Shown: in pieces, positions 7,813 through 15,944 of the stretch
Numbering within the stretch: position 1 is the first letter of the stretch
How the letters are laid out: each line of letters starts with the position of its first letter
NCBI RefSeq assembly: GCF_004382795.1
Contig: NZ_SMSG01000001.1
Location: 186,001 to 250,000, forward strand
DNA from: Cumulibacter soli
GTDB taxonomy: Bacteria; Actinomycetota; Actinomycetes; Mycobacteriales; Antricoccaceae
DNA: 64,000 bases
Direction of reading: 5' to 3'
The notes under the pieces: generated by a model
Database searches by the model: none
Seen by the model: only the letters and a program-made list of their open reading frames with translations
Told to the model about the DNA's origin: nothing
Program-made: the position numbers and the translations under genes

Positions 7813-8789
7813 AGTACGGCGTCTACCTTGCTGGCCGCGCGGGCACAACGTGCGCAAAGCCAGACCAGCCTGAAAAGATCGCCTCTGCTGTCGACGACCT
7901 CATGGGCGGAGTCGCCCACGTCGTCCGCGAATACGTGCATTTCCTAGGCGCCGATCCCGACCCCGAAATAGTTCGATCGCTCGGTGCCCAAGATGAGCTC
8001 GTTGGCCTCACCATGCCGGACGAGTGGTACGTCCAGAACGGAAGAGAGTTGGACCTCGTCGTCAGCTATCTCCCTTCAGTTGCGGACATACCCGGATGGC
8101 TCGCGTTTCTCGATACTGTCCTGGACCGTTACGGTCACATCGTCCGGTACCTTCAGGTCACCCTCGAGCCGAACTTCCCGATTCCCCTGATCGACGGAAG
8201 CTCCCCCGGAGTCATGGAAGCCCTCACCCAAGGACTCCCCCACGCAAAGCGAGTTTCGCCCGCACACGTGAAGGTCGGCTTCTCCGTCGCCGAACCGGCC
8301 GAGTGGCTCGGCGGTGATGACGAGTTCTGGCAGTCGCTGGCAAACCTTCCTGCGGAACAGTTCGCGAGCCACGTCGACTACGTCGGCCTCGGCCTCTACC
8401 CCGACGCCTTCTCACAGGTCCCGCCCGACGCAGTCCCATTACTCACCCGTGACGCGGTGCAACATCTCCGTTCCCGAAGCCTTGCGACGGCGAAAATTCC
8501 ACACCGGACACCGATCCACATCGCGGAGTTCGGCTCACCGAGCGGGGAGGCCGGAACTGCGGCAGGGCAAGCTCGCTCCATCTCCGACATGCTGGCGACG
8601 ATCGACCACATGGCAGAAGAACTCAACATCACCGTCTGCGAGTACTTCGGACTCCGCGACGCAGACTCGTCAGACGGTCAAGCAATCGGAACATTTGGCC
8701 TGCTCGATGACGACTACGTCCCCAAGGATTCGTTCGATGTCTATCGACGCATTGTCGAAGCCGGATCTGCTGGTGTGGCCACAAGTTAG
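7809..8789 (+). CDS. TIM-barrel glycoside-hydrolase-like protein
   Basis: The ATG at 7809 overlaps the padR stop (ATGA), giving a 326-residue protein MKYGVYLAG. Alternating strands and helices fit a TIM barrel: VVREYVHFLG, GLTMPDEWY, VRYLQVTLEPNFP, VDYVGLGLYPDAF, TPIHIAEFGSPSG near residue 240, and NITVCEYFGLRDAD near 280. The acidic ends of the VTLEPN and HIAEFG strands resemble the catalytic positions of glycoside hydrolases of the retaining clan. There is no signal peptide, so the substrate would be intracellular. The exact family is not identified; coupling to PadR suggests inducible expression. Confidence 0.75.
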   Translation: MKYGVYLAGRAGTTCAKPDQPEKIASAVDDLMGGVAHVVREYVHFLGADPDPEIVRSLGAQDELVGLTMPDEWYVQNGRELDLVVSYLPSVADIPGWLAFLDTVLDRYGHIVRYLQVTLEPNFPIPLIDGSSPGVMEALTQGLPHAKRVSPAHVKVGFSVAEPAEWLGGDDEFWQSLANLPAEQFASHVDYVGLGLYPDAFSQVPPDAVPLLTRDAVQHLRSRSLATAKIPHRTPIHIAEFGSPSGEAGTAAGQARSISDMLATIDHMAEELNITVCEYFGLRDADSSDGQAIGTFGLLDDDYVPKDSFDVYRRIVEAGSAGVATS

Positions 8790-8847
8790 ACCAAGACGTG
8801 ATTACACCTTTGGAGCGAAACTCAACACGTCTCCGTAGAGACATCAC

Positions 8848-9258
8848 TCAGGACGCACGAGCAACTCCAGGTGCGATCACATCGAGCCCCGCGGACTCGG
8901 CTGCCTCGCCAAGCCTGCGGTCGTAGGTGAGGACGCCCGAAGCATCGAGCCGTATGGCAGCCTCCAGATGCAGTGCATCAAGGGTGCGCAGGTAGGGCAT
9001 AGGTAGGAAGCCGGCACCGCGGTAAACGGATCGATCGAGCGCAGCGAGCGAGACACCGTCCAGCAGGCGAGTCACATCGGACTGGTCGAGATCCTCCCGA
9101 ACCGCAACGCGGCGCAGTTCGGTTTCGAGCAGATCGCTGGAGACCAGAGTGACCGGAGTCTGGTCGAGCCAGTCCAGCAGGGAACGGCTCTCGGGCTGAT
9201 CGATCAACAGCGCCCCGAGGGCAGAAGTGTCGACATAGACGATCGGGACCGCGGTCAC
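8848..9258 (-). CDS. vapC: PIN-domain toxin (VapC-like)
   Basis: The 136-residue PIN protein has all four expected acidic positions: Asp10 in YVDTSALG, Glu near 45 in LLETELRR, Asp in RTLDALHLEAA, and Asp in VLTYDRRLGEAA. VapC toxins are Mg-dependent ribonucleases that commonly cut tRNA or rRNA. The GTG start overlaps the upstream antitoxin stop by GTGA, the usual coupling of such pairs. The frame is intact, so an active toxin is expected. Confidence 0.9.
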   Translation of the reverse strand: MTAVPIVYVDTSALGALLIDQPESRSLLDWLDQTPVTLVSSDLLETELRRVAVREDLDQSDVTRLLDGVSLAALDRSVYRGAGFLPMPYLRTLDALHLEAAIRLDASGVLTYDRRLGEAAESAGLDVIAPGVARAS

Positions 9259-9536
9259 AGCCGGTCTCCACGCAGATCGTCAAGGGTCGATGCGATCCCG
9301 TTGTCCGAGCACTTGCGCTCGATTGCCAGCGCCGCCCATCCGCCGTCACGTCGCGCCGGACGCGTGATAGGTAGTAAGGGAGCGACGGCATCCAGGGGCA
9401 CAATCTTCCCCACTGGCACCCCACTATTGGTCAGCACGAAGGAGTGCCCCTCACTCACGGCGCGGAGCACCCGCCCGGACTCGTTGCGCAACTCGCGCTG
9501 CGACAAACGCTCCAACTGAGGTTCGCTCATGCTCAT
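9255..9536 (-). CDS. Phd/YefM-type antitoxin
   Basis: The 93-residue protein begins with the Phd/YefM DNA-binding fold: SQRELRNESGRVLRAVSEGHSFVLTNSGVPVGKIVPL. Its C-terminal tail (residues 60-93, ending in ASTLDDLRGDRL) would wrap the VapC toxin. A second ATG six bases in (9530) is an alternative start. It is first in the operon, followed with a 4-base overlap by vapC, and an inverted repeat lies just upstream of its start. Confidence 0.88.
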   Translation of the reverse strand: MSMSEPQLERLSQRELRNESGRVLRAVSEGHSFVLTNSGVPVGKIVPLDAVAPLLPITRPARRDGGWAALAIERKCSDNGIASTLDDLRGDRL

Positions 9537-9543
9537 TTCGCAA

Positions 9544-9563
9544 GCGTAGCACGCATGCTACGC
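9544..9563. promoter_or_regulatory. Inverted repeat upstream of antitoxin gene, candidate operator
   Basis: Arms GCGTAGCA and TGCTACGC (8 bp, perfect) are separated by CGCA and end 8 bases upstream of the antitoxin ATG. Toxin-antitoxin pairs of this class repress their own promoter through such palindromes. Confidence 0.55.
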
Positions 9564-9591
9564 GATGCGTGTGCGCGCCAGGCACGAGATC

Positions 9592-10677
9592 TCAGACGTT
9601 AAATCGGAATTCCACCACATCACCGTCAGCCATGACGTAGTCCTTGCCTTCGATCCGCACCTTGCCGGCCGACTTTGCCGCGGCCATCGAACCGGCATCC
9701 ATCAGGTCCGCGAACGACACGACTTCTGCCTTGATGAACCCGCGCTGGAAATCGGTATGAATCACTCCGGCCGCCTCAGGGGCGGTTGCGCCGACGGGGA
9801 TCGTCCACGCGCGCGACTCCTTAGGCCCAGCAGTCAGATACGTCTGCAACCCCAACGTGCGGAATCCAGCGTGTGCGAGCAGATCGAGCCCGGAATGGTC
9901 CTGCCCGAGTGACTCCAGCAACTCGGCGGCGTCCTCGGGATCGAGTTCGATCAACTCTTCTTCAGTCTTCGCATCGAGGAAAATCGCCTCGGCAGGTGTC
10001 ACGAGCGCCGCAAGTTCCGCTTTGCGCGCATCGTCAGCGAGGACGTCGGAGTCGACGTTGAACACGTACATGAACGGCTTCGCCGTCAGCAGGTGCAACT
10101 CACGCAACAAGTCAGCGTCGATCCCGGCGGCCTTCGCTCCCGCGAAGACCGTCGTACCGCCCTCGAGTAGCTCCTGCGTCTGTTTCACCGCCTCCACGGT
10201 CGGTTGCAGATCCTTCTTATTACGCGCGTCTTTCTCCAACCTCGGCAGCGCCTTCTCGATGGTCTGCAGGTCGGCCAGGATCAGCTCGGTGTTGATCGTT
10301 TCGACGTCCGCCAACGGATCCACCCGACCGTCGACATGGATCACGTTCTCATCGTTGAATGCGCGCACGACTTGGCAAATCGCGTCCGCCTCACGGATGT
10401 TGGCCAGGAACTTGTTACCCAGGCCCTCCCCTTCGCTCGCGCCCTTGACGATGCCGGCAATATCCACGAACGACACCGTCGCAGGCAACTCGCGCTCGCT
10501 GTTGAACACCTTGGCGAGTTCACCGAGGCGAGGATCCGGCACGCCTACAACCCCGACGTTGGGCTCGATCGTCGCAAACGGATAGTTCGCGGCGAGAACG
10601 TTGTTACGGGTCAGGGCGTTGAAGAGCGTCGACTTCCCGACATTGGGCAGACCGACGATTCCGATAGTGAGACTCAC
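9592..10677 (-). CDS. ychF: Redox-regulated ATPase / GTPase YchF (Obg family)
   Basis: The GTG start at 10677 gives 361 residues beginning VSLTIGIVGLPNVGKSTLFNALT, matching the family length of about 363 and placing the G1 P-loop at residues 8-16; reading from the longer frame start would add an implausible leader. G3 is DIAG, and the family-specific ATP-preferring NVD segment appears as YVFNVDSD. The C-terminal TGS domain ends GDVVEFRFNV. YchF binds ribosomes and hydrolyses ATP. It is divergent from alkA with only 40 bases between. In Mycobacterium the neighbour of Rv1111c is likewise this gene (Rv1112). Confidence 0.96.
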   Translation of the reverse strand: MSLTIGIVGLPNVGKSTLFNALTRNNVLAANYPFATIEPNVGVVGVPDPRLGELAKVFNSERELPATVSFVDIAGIVKGASEGEGLGNKFLANIREADAICQVVRAFNDENVIHVDGRVDPLADVETINTELILADLQTIEKALPRLEKDARNKKDLQPTVEAVKQTQELLEGGTTVFAGAKAAGIDADLLRELHLLTAKPFMYVFNVDSDVLADDARKAELAALVTPAEAIFLDAKTEEELIELDPEDAAELLESLGQDHSGLDLLAHAGFRTLGLQTYLTAGPKESRAWTIPVGATAPEAAGVIHTDFQRGFIKAEVVSFADLMDAGSMAAAKSAGKVRIEGKDYVMADGDVVEFRFNV

Positions 10678-10717
10678 GTCGACATCGTAGTCGCCACTCA
10701 ATGGCACAATCGCGGCC

Positions 10718-11626
10718 ATGGCCCTCGGCGTAGTACACACCACACGCCACGTGGCGCTACCGCGGCCGTACGATGCTCCTCGGTTGTTCGCCTTCCTCGC
10801 CAGTCGCGCGATCCCCGGTGTCGAATCGATTCAGGTCGACGAACAACAGTGGCGCTACAGACGCGCGTTACGCCTGTCACGCGGGTCCGGGCTCGGTGAA
10901 GTTCACGTGGCTCAAGGCCACGCTCGACTCACCGCTCGGACGCTCGAGGCCGCGGACGGCGAGGCGGCGCTGGACGCTCTCGAGCGTGTCCTCGACCTCG
11001 CACCCACCCCCTCGCAGGTCGATGCCGAGTTGTCACGGCACGCGTCCGTTCGATCGTTGATCGGCGAACGCCCCGGGCTGCGCGTTCCCCGCGCAGCCGA
11101 CCGAGACGAGGTCGCATTCCGCGCACTGATCGGACAGCAGGTCTCGGTCGCCGCGGCGTCAACAACCTGCGGTGTGATCGCCGAGCAGTACGGCGAGGAC
11201 CTCCCCCTTGCGCTACAGAGCAGCGACGTCGTCCGCGTGTGGCCGCGTAACGCGACGATTGCCTCCCTCGATCCTCAACTGCTGCGGATGCCGCGCGCGA
11301 AGGCCACGGCAGTAGTCACCCTCGCTACTGCCTTGCGCGACGGCCGTGTCGACCTGACGCAGGCGCCGTCAACGGTCCGCGAACAGCTCGTGTCACTTCG
11401 CGGCATCGGACCCTGGACAGCCGGCTACGTCAGCATGCGCGCATGTGGTGACAACGACGTCTTGCTCGACGGCGATTTGATCGTCCGACGCGGCGCAGCG
11501 TTGATCGGCTTTCCCGAGACGCCCCGGGCGCTGCGGGCCGCCACAGACACGCTTTCACCATGGCGTTCGTATCTCACGATGCACTTGTGGCAGGTGTACG
11601 CCGCCCGGACGGCGAAAACTGTCTGA
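10718..11626 (+). CDS. alkA: DNA-3-methyladenine glycosylase II (AlkA-like)
   Basis: The 302-residue protein has the AlkA layout: an N-terminal TBP-like domain (residues 1-105), then the helix-hairpin-helix GPD domain. The HhH motif is LVSLRGIGPWTAGYVSMRACGDNDVLLDGDL, containing the catalytic Asp. The segment FRALIGQQVSVAAAST marks the glycosylase core. There is no Ada methyltransferase domain, unlike many actinobacterial Ada-AlkA fusions. It excises alkylated purines in base excision repair. It lies between ychF and rmuC, and so with rmuC interrupts the otherwise conserved ychF-DUF6542-ispH order. Confidence 0.9.
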   Translation: MALGVVHTTRHVALPRPYDAPRLFAFLASRAIPGVESIQVDEQQWRYRRALRLSRGSGLGEVHVAQGHARLTARTLEAADGEAALDALERVLDLAPTPSQVDAELSRHASVRSLIGERPGLRVPRAADRDEVAFRALIGQQVSVAAASTTCGVIAEQYGEDLPLALQSSDVVRVWPRNATIASLDPQLLRMPRAKATAVVTLATALRDGRVDLTQAPSTVREQLVSLRGIGPWTAGYVSMRACGDNDVLLDGDLIVRRGAALIGFPETPRALRAATDTLSPWRSYLTMHLWQVYAARTAKTV

Positions 11627-11647
11627 GCCGTCCTGCACCATGACGCC

Positions 11648-12745
11648 ATGGACGTTTCCACGTTGATCATCCTGCTGGTCGCGCTGCTGTGTCTGGGGCT
11701 CGGCTGCGCAGCCGGTTACTGGGCCGGGCGCCGCGCCGCGCCGGACGAAGCACCGTTCGAACTTGAAAGCGCCGTCGACCCGCTGCACGAGACGCTACGC
11801 CGGGTCGAAGGATTCATTCGTGCGAGCGAGCAACAGCGTTCGACGTCCCAGGGCGAACTCCACGCTCAAGTACGCGCGATGCACTCCATGCAGGCCGAAC
11901 TCGGCACACAGACCACCGCACTGCTCAATGCCTTACGCGCCCCGCAGGTGCGCGGGCGCTGGGGCGAAATGCAACTGCGTCGCATAGTCGAATCTGCCGG
12001 AATGATCGATCATTGCGACTTCACCGAGCAGTACGCCGCGAAGAGGGACGATACGTCCCTACGACCCGACCTCGTCGTACACCTCACTCAGGACCGCGCC
12101 GTCGTGGTCGACGCGAAGGTTCCGTTTACGGCATTCATCGAAGCACTCGATAGCGACGATCGCGACCACGCGCGGCTGGTCCGCGAGCATGGCAAGCAGG
12201 TGCGTGCGCATCTCGACGTACTCGCCTCCAAGGCGTACCAAGACGCGCTGCCTGACTCCCCCGAGTTCACTGTCCTGTTCATGCCCAGCGATTCGTTCCT
12301 ACAGTTGGCGTTGCAAAGTGAACCATCGCTGTTGGAGCGCGGGTTCGACCGCAACATCGTGATTGCGACGCCATCGACGCTCCTGGCCCTGCTTCGGACA
12401 GTCGCGCACACCTGGCGCCAAGACACCGTCGGCCGAGAGGCTCAGCAGATTTTGCGCCTCGGTCAGCAGTTGCACCAGCGCATTGGCACCTTCACCACTC
12501 ACCTCGCCAAAGTGGGCTCTGCGCTCAGCTCCAGCGTGTCGCATTACAACAGTGCGATCGGCTCCCTGGAGCGCAACCTACTGCGCACCAGCAGCAAACT
12601 GCACCACCTCGGGGTCGCCAGCAGCCACACCGAAGCGCCGCCACCGATCGATCGTGCCGTGCGCGAACTCCACGCCGCCGACCCACAGGAGCGGCCGTTT
12701 GATCCCGGCGCTGCGCGCGATACACCGCAGCGCCAGGTCGGGTAG
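11648..12745 (+). CDS. rmuC: DNA recombination protein RmuC homologue
   Basis: The 365-residue protein has one N-terminal membrane helix (residues 5-27), a coiled-coil stretch to about residue 100, and the RmuC core: RGRWGEMQLRRIVESAGM, DLVVHLTQDRAVVVDAKVPF, FVLFMPSDSFL-like FTVLFMPSDSFLQLAL, and ATPSTLLALLRTVAHTWRQ. RmuC limits inversions at short repeats and has a PD-(D/E)XK-like nuclease fold; VDAKVPF carries the expected Asp and Lys. It follows alkA with a 21-base gap, suggesting a repair-related operon. Confidence 0.94.
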   Translation: MDVSTLIILLVALLCLGLGCAAGYWAGRRAAPDEAPFELESAVDPLHETLRRVEGFIRASEQQRSTSQGELHAQVRAMHSMQAELGTQTTALLNALRAPQVRGRWGEMQLRRIVESAGMIDHCDFTEQYAAKRDDTSLRPDLVVHLTQDRAVVVDAKVPFTAFIEALDSDDRDHARLVREHGKQVRAHLDVLASKAYQDALPDSPEFTVLFMPSDSFLQLALQSEPSLLERGFDRNIVIATPSTLLALLRTVAHTWRQDTVGREAQQILRLGQQLHQRIGTFTTHLAKVGSALSSSVSHYNSAIGSLERNLLRTSSKLHHLGVASSHTEAPPPIDRAVRELHAADPQERPFDPGAARDTPQRQVG

Positions 12746-12867
12746 TTTGGTCGACACCAGGGCCGACTGTTTAGCTAGACGCTCAGTCGGGCGCGTATCG
12801 CATTCCCTTAACTGAGTGCGCACTATCCTGGGAAGGTCCAGCCCCTCTAGCCCTACAGGTTTGTTGA

Positions 12868-13767
12868 GTGAACAACGAGCAGGACCGCGAGCCCACACAG
12901 TCGCCATCCGCAGACGGCGGACGGCGATCCCGCTGGACCGTTGAACCGGGATCGGTCAGCGACAGCCTTTCGTTCCGCCGACCTGAGGGCATCGAAGATC
13001 AGTCGTCGCGGCGTCCGGCCCACGAAATCATCCGGGAGCTCCAGCAGGACCACGGCGTGCCGCCTCGTCGATCACACGCATCCGCGGTCGATCCGATCGA
13101 GGACCAGGCAACGATGATCCCGCGCGGCACACCACTGCCGCCCGTCCCGAACGCGGTCGGCGCTCGGCCGCCGCGTCCCGATACACCGACCAGAGCAGGA
13201 TCGACCGCACAAGCAGCAGCGACCGCCGCGGCGCCACGTGCGAAGTACGCTTCGCCGCGCACCGAGGGCTTGGTCGCCGCCAGCCGGGCGAGTGCGACCG
13301 CGACGCACCCCCGACCGAGCACGCAGCAGGAATCGCCCCGGGTGAAACCGGACCTCGGTGAACGACGCGAGTTGCGCGCGGCGACGGGCGGCAGTTCGTC
13401 GGCGCTCATCATGGCCGGCTTCGGCGGGGTCGTCCTCGTGGCCATCGGAGGCATTATCGGCGCGCTGCTGGACTACTGGTTCGCCGACCGCATCGGTGTC
13501 GTCACCGCCATCGGACTAGCACTCGGTGCAGTCATCGCGGCGCTGGTCACGCGCAAACGGGACCTCATCTCGGTGATCGTCGCACCGCCGATCGTCTTTG
13601 CGATCATCGCCGGGGTGGTTCTCCTGCTGTCGTCGAAGGACATCGGGATCACCTCAATCGCAGAGCTCGCGACCCGTGGCTTCGGCCCCATGGCCCTCGC
13701 TACCGGACTCGCGGCGATCATTGGTGGAATCCGCCTCGCGAGTTCGAAAGCGGGCGACCGTCGCTGA
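12868..13767 (+). CDS. DUF6542 membrane protein
   Basis: GTG start, 299 residues. The first 170 or so are low-complexity, polar and Pro/Ala/Arg rich, and cytoplasmic by inference. From about residue 175 there are four transmembrane helices (LIMAGFGGVVLVAIGGIIG; VVTAIGLALGAVIAALV; LISVIVAPPIVFAIIAGVV; GPMALATGLAAIIGGIRL). This is the pattern of the actinobacterial DUF6542 family and occupies the position of Rv1111c next to ispH. The function is unknown. Confidence 0.85.
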   Translation: MNNEQDREPTQSPSADGGRRSRWTVEPGSVSDSLSFRRPEGIEDQSSRRPAHEIIRELQQDHGVPPRRSHASAVDPIEDQATMIPRGTPLPPVPNAVGARPPRPDTPTRAGSTAQAAATAAAPRAKYASPRTEGLVAASRASATATHPRPSTQQESPRVKPDLGERRELRAATGGSSSALIMAGFGGVVLVAIGGIIGALLDYWFADRIGVVTAIGLALGAVIAALVTRKRDLISVIVAPPIVFAIIAGVVLLLSSKDIGITSIAELATRGFGPMALATGLAAIIGGIRLASSKAGDRR

Positions 13768-13911
13768 GGCACACCTCGCCTCGATCTCGATAGCCCGCCG
13801 CTGCGAAATCACCGGTCCTGAGTGATCACCAGTCGCAGAGAGCAACCTTCGCGCACATCCGCCGCGGACTGCGGCTCAACGCGGCGGGCCGAGGCTCAAC
13901 GGCAGGCCGGG

Positions 13912-14931
13912 CTACGAGGAAGCGGGCGATGCCGCCCGCAGATCCTTCTTGAGTTCACGAGGCAGGGAGAACGTCAAACGCTCCTCAGCCTCGGTCACCA
14001 CCTCGACATCGTCGAATCCGTGCTGCGACAGCACCGCGAGCACACCGCGCACCAGATCATCAGGCACGGACGCGCCGCTGGTCAAACCGACGGTCTGCAC
14101 ACCTTCCAGCCACGCGAGGTCGATGTCCTCGGGGTAGTCGATGAGGTGCGACGCGCGGGCGCCGCATTCAAGTGCGACCTCGACCAACCGCACCGAGTTC
14201 GACGAGTTGCGTGACCCGACCACCAGCACGAGATCGCACTGGCCGGCAAAACGTTTCACCGCCATCTGACGGTTCTGGGTGGCGTAGCAGATGTCGTCGC
14301 TCGGCGGCGAGATCAGCTTCGGGAACCGCTCCTTGAGCGCGGCTACCGTGCGCATCGTCTCGTCAACCGACAGCGTGGTCTGTGATAGCCACACGACCCG
14401 CTCGGGGTCACGAACCTGCACGTTCGCAACATCATCCGGTCCGTCAATGAGGTGGATATGTTCTGGAGCCTCGCCCGAGGTCCCGACAACCTCTTCGTGG
14501 CCTTCGTGCCCGATGAGCAGGATGTCGAAGTCGTCGGAGGCGAAACGGCGCGCTTCCATATGCACCTTGGTGACCAGCGGGCACGTCGCGTCGATCGTGC
14601 GCAGGTTCAGCGCCTTCGCCTCTTCATGCACCGTCGGCGCGACACCGTGCGCGGAGAACACCACGATCGACCCCTCGGGGACTTCTTCGGTCTCCTCGAC
14701 GAAAATCGCACCGCGCTTCTCCAGCGTGCGGACGACGTGCACGTTGTGCACGATCTGCTTGCGCACGTACACGGGAGCGCCGTACAACTCGAGGGCCTTC
14801 TCGACGGTCACGACCGCTCGATCGACGCCCGCGCAGTAGCCGCGGGGGTTGGCCAGCAATACCTTCTTGCCAGTGCCGGAGGACGTCGAGGAGAGTGCCT
14901 GCGGACTGAGATCGGGCGCGTGCGAATCCAT
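13912..14931 (-). CDS. ispH: 4-hydroxy-3-methylbut-2-enyl diphosphate reductase
   Basis: The 339-residue enzyme catalyses the last step of the non-mevalonate (MEP) isoprenoid pathway, reducing HMBPP to IPP and DMAPP. All three Cys ligands of the iron-sulfur cluster are present: GYCAGVDRA near residue 33, DATCPLV near 116, and ICYATQNRQ near 215; FSAHGVAPT holds the active-site His and [10 protein letters not shown] the loop before it. The length is normal. It is divergent from the lysine-rich protein gene and converges on DUF6542, as lytB2 does in Mycobacterium. Confidence 0.97.
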   Translation of the reverse strand: MDSHAPDLSPQALSSTSSGTGKKVLLANPRGYCAGVDRAVVTVEKALELYGAPVYVRKQIVHNVHVVRTLEKRGAIFVEETEEVPEGSIVVFSAHGVAPTVHEEAKALNLRTIDATCPLVTKVHMEARRFASDDFDILLIGHEGHEEVVGTSGEAPEHIHLIDGPDDVANVQVRDPERVVWLSQTTLSVDETMRTVAALKERFPKLISPPSDDICYATQNRQMAVKRFAGQCDLVLVVGSRNSSNSVRLVEVALECGARASHLIDYPEDIDLAWLEGVQTVGLTSGASVPDDLVRGVLAVLSQHGFDDVEVVTEAEERLTFSLPRELKKDLRAASPASS

Positions 14932-15005
14932 GACTCCAGACTACGCAGCCAAACGCACCAGTGCCGCCCGTGCGCGGTATAGGCCACATAGGGCAATCTA
15001 GAGAC

Positions 15006-15941
15006 ATGCCTTCTTCGCCAGTGCCTCCTTCCGTAGCGGCCTTCCTCCCGGCCGACCTGCCGTCGCCGCTGAAGGCCATCGCCGGTATCGCGGTGACGAT
15101 GGTCCACGACGCCAAGAACCTGCCCGAACGGGCCGGACAACTGCCCACCTCGTTGCTGACTCATCTGGCCGCGAAATCACTGAAGGTGCAGCAGCAGTAC
15201 GCGCAATGGGTGGCGCGCGGCGAGGAATTCCTCGGCGCGTTGCAGGAACCATCCGAAGAAGTTCCGCCGTGGGCGACGTTCGATGAGGATCTTCCCTCCG
15301 ATGACGCCCAGGATGACGAGCTCGCCGCCGCGGGGCTCGGCCCGGGATCGGCCTTCGACATGCAGGACACCGACGACCTGCCCGTAGCGCGGCACCGCGC
15401 AGGCACCCGCGGCGAGCGCGATGAATCAGCGGCGACCGCGAATGACTCCATCGAGGCACCCACACCGGTCAAGAAACCGAGTGGAGCGAAGAAGTCCGCG
15501 CCCGCCAAGAAGGCCGCACCAGCCAAGAAGTCTGCACCAGCTAAAAAGGCGGCGCCCGCCAAGAAGTCTTCCCCCAAGAATGCAGCGCCTGCGAAGGCGT
15601 CGACGGGGATCGCGACCAAGAAATCAGCACCCGCCAAAAAGGCGGCCCCCGCCGCCGAACCGGGCCAGGATGTCGCCGACTCACCGAGCGCAGCCGCGAG
15701 CGGTCCCGTCAAACTCACCACGGCCGACGTAAACACAGGTGACCCACGCGCAACGTCGACTCCGGGTGCACCGCAACCCTTACCCGAGTTCGATACCCTC
15801 ACCATCCCGCAGTTACGTACCCGGCTGAAGTCGCTGCGCACCCCGCAAATCACCGAACTCATCGGCTACGAGGAGGCCACGCGTAACCGTCCCGCCGTGC
15901 TCGGGATGCTCCGCGCCCGACTCGACACCCTGCAGAAGTGA
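15006..15941 (+). CDS. Lysine/alanine/proline-repeat protein, lipid-droplet-associated-like
   Basis: Start at ATG 15006 (311 residues). The N-terminal 75 residues are amphipathic-helical (PLKAIAGIAVTMVHDAKNLPERA, QVQQQYAQWVARGEEFL type). A histone H1/HBHA-like basic stretch follows at about residues 155-220, with repeats of KKSAPAKKAAPAKK. The C terminus (LPEFDTLTIPQLRTRLKSL to RPAVLGMLRARLDTLQ) resembles a SAP/Rho-N-like helical motif. Gene order ispH / this gene / xseA equals Rv1110-Rv1109c-Rv1108c; homologues in that slot are annotated as lipid-droplet-associated proteins. A link between DNA, or polyanions, and lipid is inference. Confidence 0.8.
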   Translation: MPSSPVPPSVAAFLPADLPSPLKAIAGIAVTMVHDAKNLPERAGQLPTSLLTHLAAKSLKVQQQYAQWVARGEEFLGALQEPSEEVPPWATFDEDLPSDDAQDDELAAAGLGPGSAFDMQDTDDLPVARHRAGTRGERDESAATANDSIEAPTPVKKPSGAKKSAPAKKAAPAKKSAPAKKAAPAKKSSPKNAAPAKASTGIATKKSAPAKKAAPAAEPGQDVADSPSAAASGPVKLTTADVNTGDPRATSTPGAPQPLPEFDTLTIPQLRTRLKSLRTPQITELIGYEEATRNRPAVLGMLRARLDTLQK

Positions 15942-15944
15942 CCG

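Noticed and set aside
15480-15660. Repetitive DNA that could be mistaken for a repeat array
   Set aside because: It encodes the in-frame KKAAPAKK tract of the lysine-rich protein; units are irregular with no unique spacers, so it is not a CRISPR.
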